A stretch of 64,000 nucleotides of DNA, taken from Planctomycetota bacterium. GTDB lineage: Bacteria > Planctomycetota > Phycisphaerae > Phycisphaerales > UBA1924. Each line of letters opens with the position of its first letter. Within the stretch, counting starts at the first letter, position 1. The position numbers and the translations under genes are program-made. The notes below the pieces were generated by a model. It worked only from the letters and a program-made list of their open reading frames with translations. It was not told where the DNA came from and did not search any database. The DNA is taken from assembly GCA_030950285.1 (NCBI GenBank), contig JAUZRR010000009.1, positions 107,167 to 171,166 on the forward strand, read 5' to 3'. Positions 62,141 to 64,000 of the stretch are shown piece after piece.

Positions 62141-63376
62141 TCACTCGCACCCGGGCTTGGCGACCCATTCGTTGAAGAAGCCGATGAGGTCGCGGGTGTT
62201 GATGGAGCCGTCGTAGTTCCAGTCGGCGAAGATGTTACTTTCCAGCCACGCGGTGAGATAGGCGGCAACATCCTCGGCACTCACCGAGCCGTCGTCATCA
62301 AAGTCGGCCCGGCAGGCGGGCCCGAGGTAGGCGACCCAGCCCTCGCCGTCGCCGTCGGGATTGATGCCGGCTCCGACGATGGTGCGGCCGTCGGCCGAGA
62401 CGGCATACGCCACCGAGATGTGCTGCCAATCCTGGTGATCCTCGATACCGTGCTCGGTGAGGGCATCGGCCAGCCAGCGCATGCCGCCCTCTGGTGTCCA
62501 ATAGAAAGCGCCGAACGGTCCTTGCTCGATAGCGACCTGGCCGACGATAACATTGCCATCCCACGAGGTGCCGTGGGCGCGGCTCCATCGTTCCTGCTCA
62601 AATGATCCGCTCAGTCTGACCATGCCGGTTTCTTCGGTCCAGCGGAAGGCCCTTTGGCCTTGGGACTGGGATATTCCCACCACAACGGATCCGTCGGCAG
62701 AAACGGTCGTGGCAATACTTTGGAAGTACTCGTCGGACAGAGCGCCCAGGCCGACCATGCCGGTTTCTGCTGTCCAGCGGTATGCTTCCGGACCCTGTGT
62801 CGACCGTCCGCTGCCGACGATGACAAGGCCGTTTGCAGAGATTGCCTGCGAGGTGCTGATGAACTGCCCGCCCGGGAGATCGCCGAGCCCGACCATGCCG
62901 GTTTCTTCGGTCCAGCGAAACGCTTCCCAGTCACTATTCTCCGAACTACTGACCCCCACTATGATGTTGCCACGGACAGAGATTGATCCCGCGTCGCTCC
63001 GGAACTCACCACCCGGGAGGTCGCCGATACTCACCGCGCCGGTTTCTTCTGTCCATCGGAACGCATGTCTTGTGCCGTTCCCGGGGAACCCTCCGAGCAC
63101 AACCCGTCCGAGGCTGCTGATACCACCGCTTGTATCGGCTGTTTGCCTTGGGGTGATCGATCGCAGCCCGTCTTCCATTGTCCAGAGCACGACCTGGCTT
63201 CCGAAGATGCCGGTGTCGCCGCTCACAACCAGTGCCTCTGGCGATACATCCCAAGGGCTTACGGCGCTCCCGTTCAGTGTGCCGATGCCCACAAAGTACG
63301 GTTGCGCCGAAAGCGTGTGGGCCGCTGCGGCAAGCAGCAGCCCACACGAAAGAGTATTGTTCAGGCGACCGTTCAC
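62141..63376 (-). CDS. Exported HAF-repeat protein with dockerin-like C-terminus
   Basis: A 411-residue protein starting at GTG with AAGGAG six bases upstream and a signal peptide ending LSA. The main part repeats units such as AFRWTEETGMVGLGDLPGG ... SADG..VVG (about five), the HAF-type extracellular repeat. The C-terminal ADFDDDGSVSAEDVAAYLTAW and DWNYDGSINTRDLIGFFNEW are dockerin-like EF-hands. Likely surface-associated; function unknown. Confidence 0.78.
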   Translation of the reverse strand: MNGRLNNTLSCGLLLAAAAHTLSAQPYFVGIGTLNGSAVSPWDVSPEALVVSGDTGIFGSQVVLWTMEDGLRSITPRQTADTSGGISSLGRVVLGGFPGNGTRHAFRWTEETGAVSIGDLPGGEFRSDAGSISVRGNIIVGVSSSENSDWEAFRWTEETGMVGLGDLPGGQFISTSQAISANGLVIVGSGRSTQGPEAYRWTAETGMVGLGALSDEYFQSIATTVSADGSVVVGISQSQGQRAFRWTEETGMVRLSGSFEQERWSRAHGTSWDGNVIVGQVAIEQGPFGAFYWTPEGGMRWLADALTEHGIEDHQDWQHISVAYAVSADGRTIVGAGINPDGDGEGWVAYLGPACRADFDDDGSVSAEDVAAYLTAWLESNIFADWNYDGSINTRDLIGFFNEWVAKPGCE

Positions 63377-63404
63377 TTCGATCTCCTTCTGACGAGTTGT
63401 TCAC

Positions 63405-64000
63405 TCACGGCCCGATACTCCCAATCATCTTGTTGATGAGGACACTGATGTTGTCCGGTTCTGGATTAGGAGGTTCTTGGCCGGACTCGTGGTTGCTGAC
63501 GACGATGTCGTCGAAGCCGTCGCCGTTCATGTCCACGACCGCGATCAGCGCGGCACCGGCGGTGTTTTTCCCGCTGAGGCCTTCGGTGTCAAAGATGTAG
63601 GTCTGCTCTGGAGACTCTGCCTTGAACGACCCGTCCGGCAAGCCGAGCAGAATGCCGACCGCGCCGTCCCATGACACACATTCGTTTGGAATGCAAACGT
63701 CGTAGTGTCTGAGCGCCACGACAAGATCGGGGTACGCATCGGCATTGAGCCGGCCGTTGGAGATGCCGTGGGCAAAGTAATGATCCGCACCTTGATCGGG
63801 CGGGAAGATCTGATAGGGTGCCGCGCCGTTGTTGGGGTCCCAGTCGCAGTTGTTCTCGAACAGGCCGGCGGAGACACCCTTGAAGACCGAGACCGCGAGG
63901 TCTTCTTCCCGCACCGCAGCAAAGTCCCAGAGCGTGTCGGCACCGAACAGCCCGGAAGTGGCGGTGACGAAGTCCCAGGTGAACGCGCAGCCGGACGGCT
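63405..64000 (-). CDS. Exported VCBS/FG-GAP repeat protein, C-terminal part (5' end outside window)
   Basis: The frame is open to the right edge on the minus strand; the upstream residues read AFTWDFVTATSGLFGADTLW, so the gene starts beyond the window. Visible FG-GAP units are GRLNADAYPDLVVALRHYD and VVDMNGDGFDDIVVSNHESG. Two Cys pairs (NNCDWDPN, DVCIPNEC) may form disulphides. Probably an extracellular propeller protein; lies 28 bp upstream of the HAF-repeat gene. Confidence 0.7.
   Translation of the reverse strand, partial: PSGCAFTWDFVTATSGLFGADTLWDFAAVREEDLAVSVFKGVSAGLFENNCDWDPNNGAAPYQIFPPDQGADHYFAHGISNGRLNADAYPDLVVALRHYDVCIPNECVSWDGAVGILLGLPDGSFKAESPEQTYIFDTEGLSGKNTAGAALIAVVDMNGDGFDDIVVSNHESGQEPPNPEPDNISVLINKMIGSIGP

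Overview
The window looks like a chromosomal segment of a planctomycete, most likely of the Phycisphaerae class. It is GC-rich and tightly packed on both strands. Supporting features are exported proteins ending in dockerin-like double EF-hand modules, an EF-Tu whose switch I carries a [17 protein letters not shown] sequence, unusually long SecE and NusG, a free-standing TPR plus double alpha-CTD protein, and many paired palindromic intergenic repeats. This placement rests on recognised families, not on a database search.

Layout. 1-8.3 kb: the end of a GH63-like glycosidase, a divergent pyrimidine-salvage pair (upp and a fungal FCY1-type cytosine deaminase), an FHA-GAF-PP2C phosphatase behind an exported TIGR03790-type protein, and two membrane proteins. 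8.4-12.1 kb: an arginine cluster argR-argC-argB-argF, with a palindrome lying between the -35 and -10 of what looks like a nearly leaderless argR promoter. 12.1-20.8 kb (minus strand): tRNA-Thr, tuf, rpmG, tRNA-Trp, secE, nusG, then a giant AsmA-like protein where rplKAJL would usually follow. 21-30 kb: exported proteins, namely a transglutaminase-like protein, a DUF1028-VCBS-dockerin protein, and an adjacent metalloprotease and subtilase with nearly identical C-terminal modules. 30-33.7 kb: a UbiA prenyltransferase, a GbsR-like regulator and a membrane-anchored HTH protein.

33.9-39.9 kb is the most unusual part. A self-cleaving (S24) repressor faces, across an AT-rich palindrome-rich control region, a run of genes: an HTH protein, an ABC ATPase, a GNAT protein (together resembling a split COG2401), a small basic protein, a terminase-like ATPase/nuclease with a four-cysteine insert, and two small lower-GC ORFs coupled to it. 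No portal, capsid, tail or integrase gene is visible, so it may be a decayed prophage, a satellite, or a domesticated DNA-handling system.

40-64 kb: small membrane proteins, a D/E-rich protein, tRNA-His, ATP-type pckA, a DUF433/PIN-type toxin-antitoxin pair with lower GC, tpiA (with a possible repeat inserted in frame), secG-yicC-kinase-PDZ, the TPR/alpha-CTD protein, a MATE transporter, pdxA, two metallo-beta-lactamase-fold hydrolases, a P1B ATPase with an altered CPx motif, gpsA, and two exported proteins at the right edge. Two families of paired inverted palindromes recur between genes from 31 kb onward.
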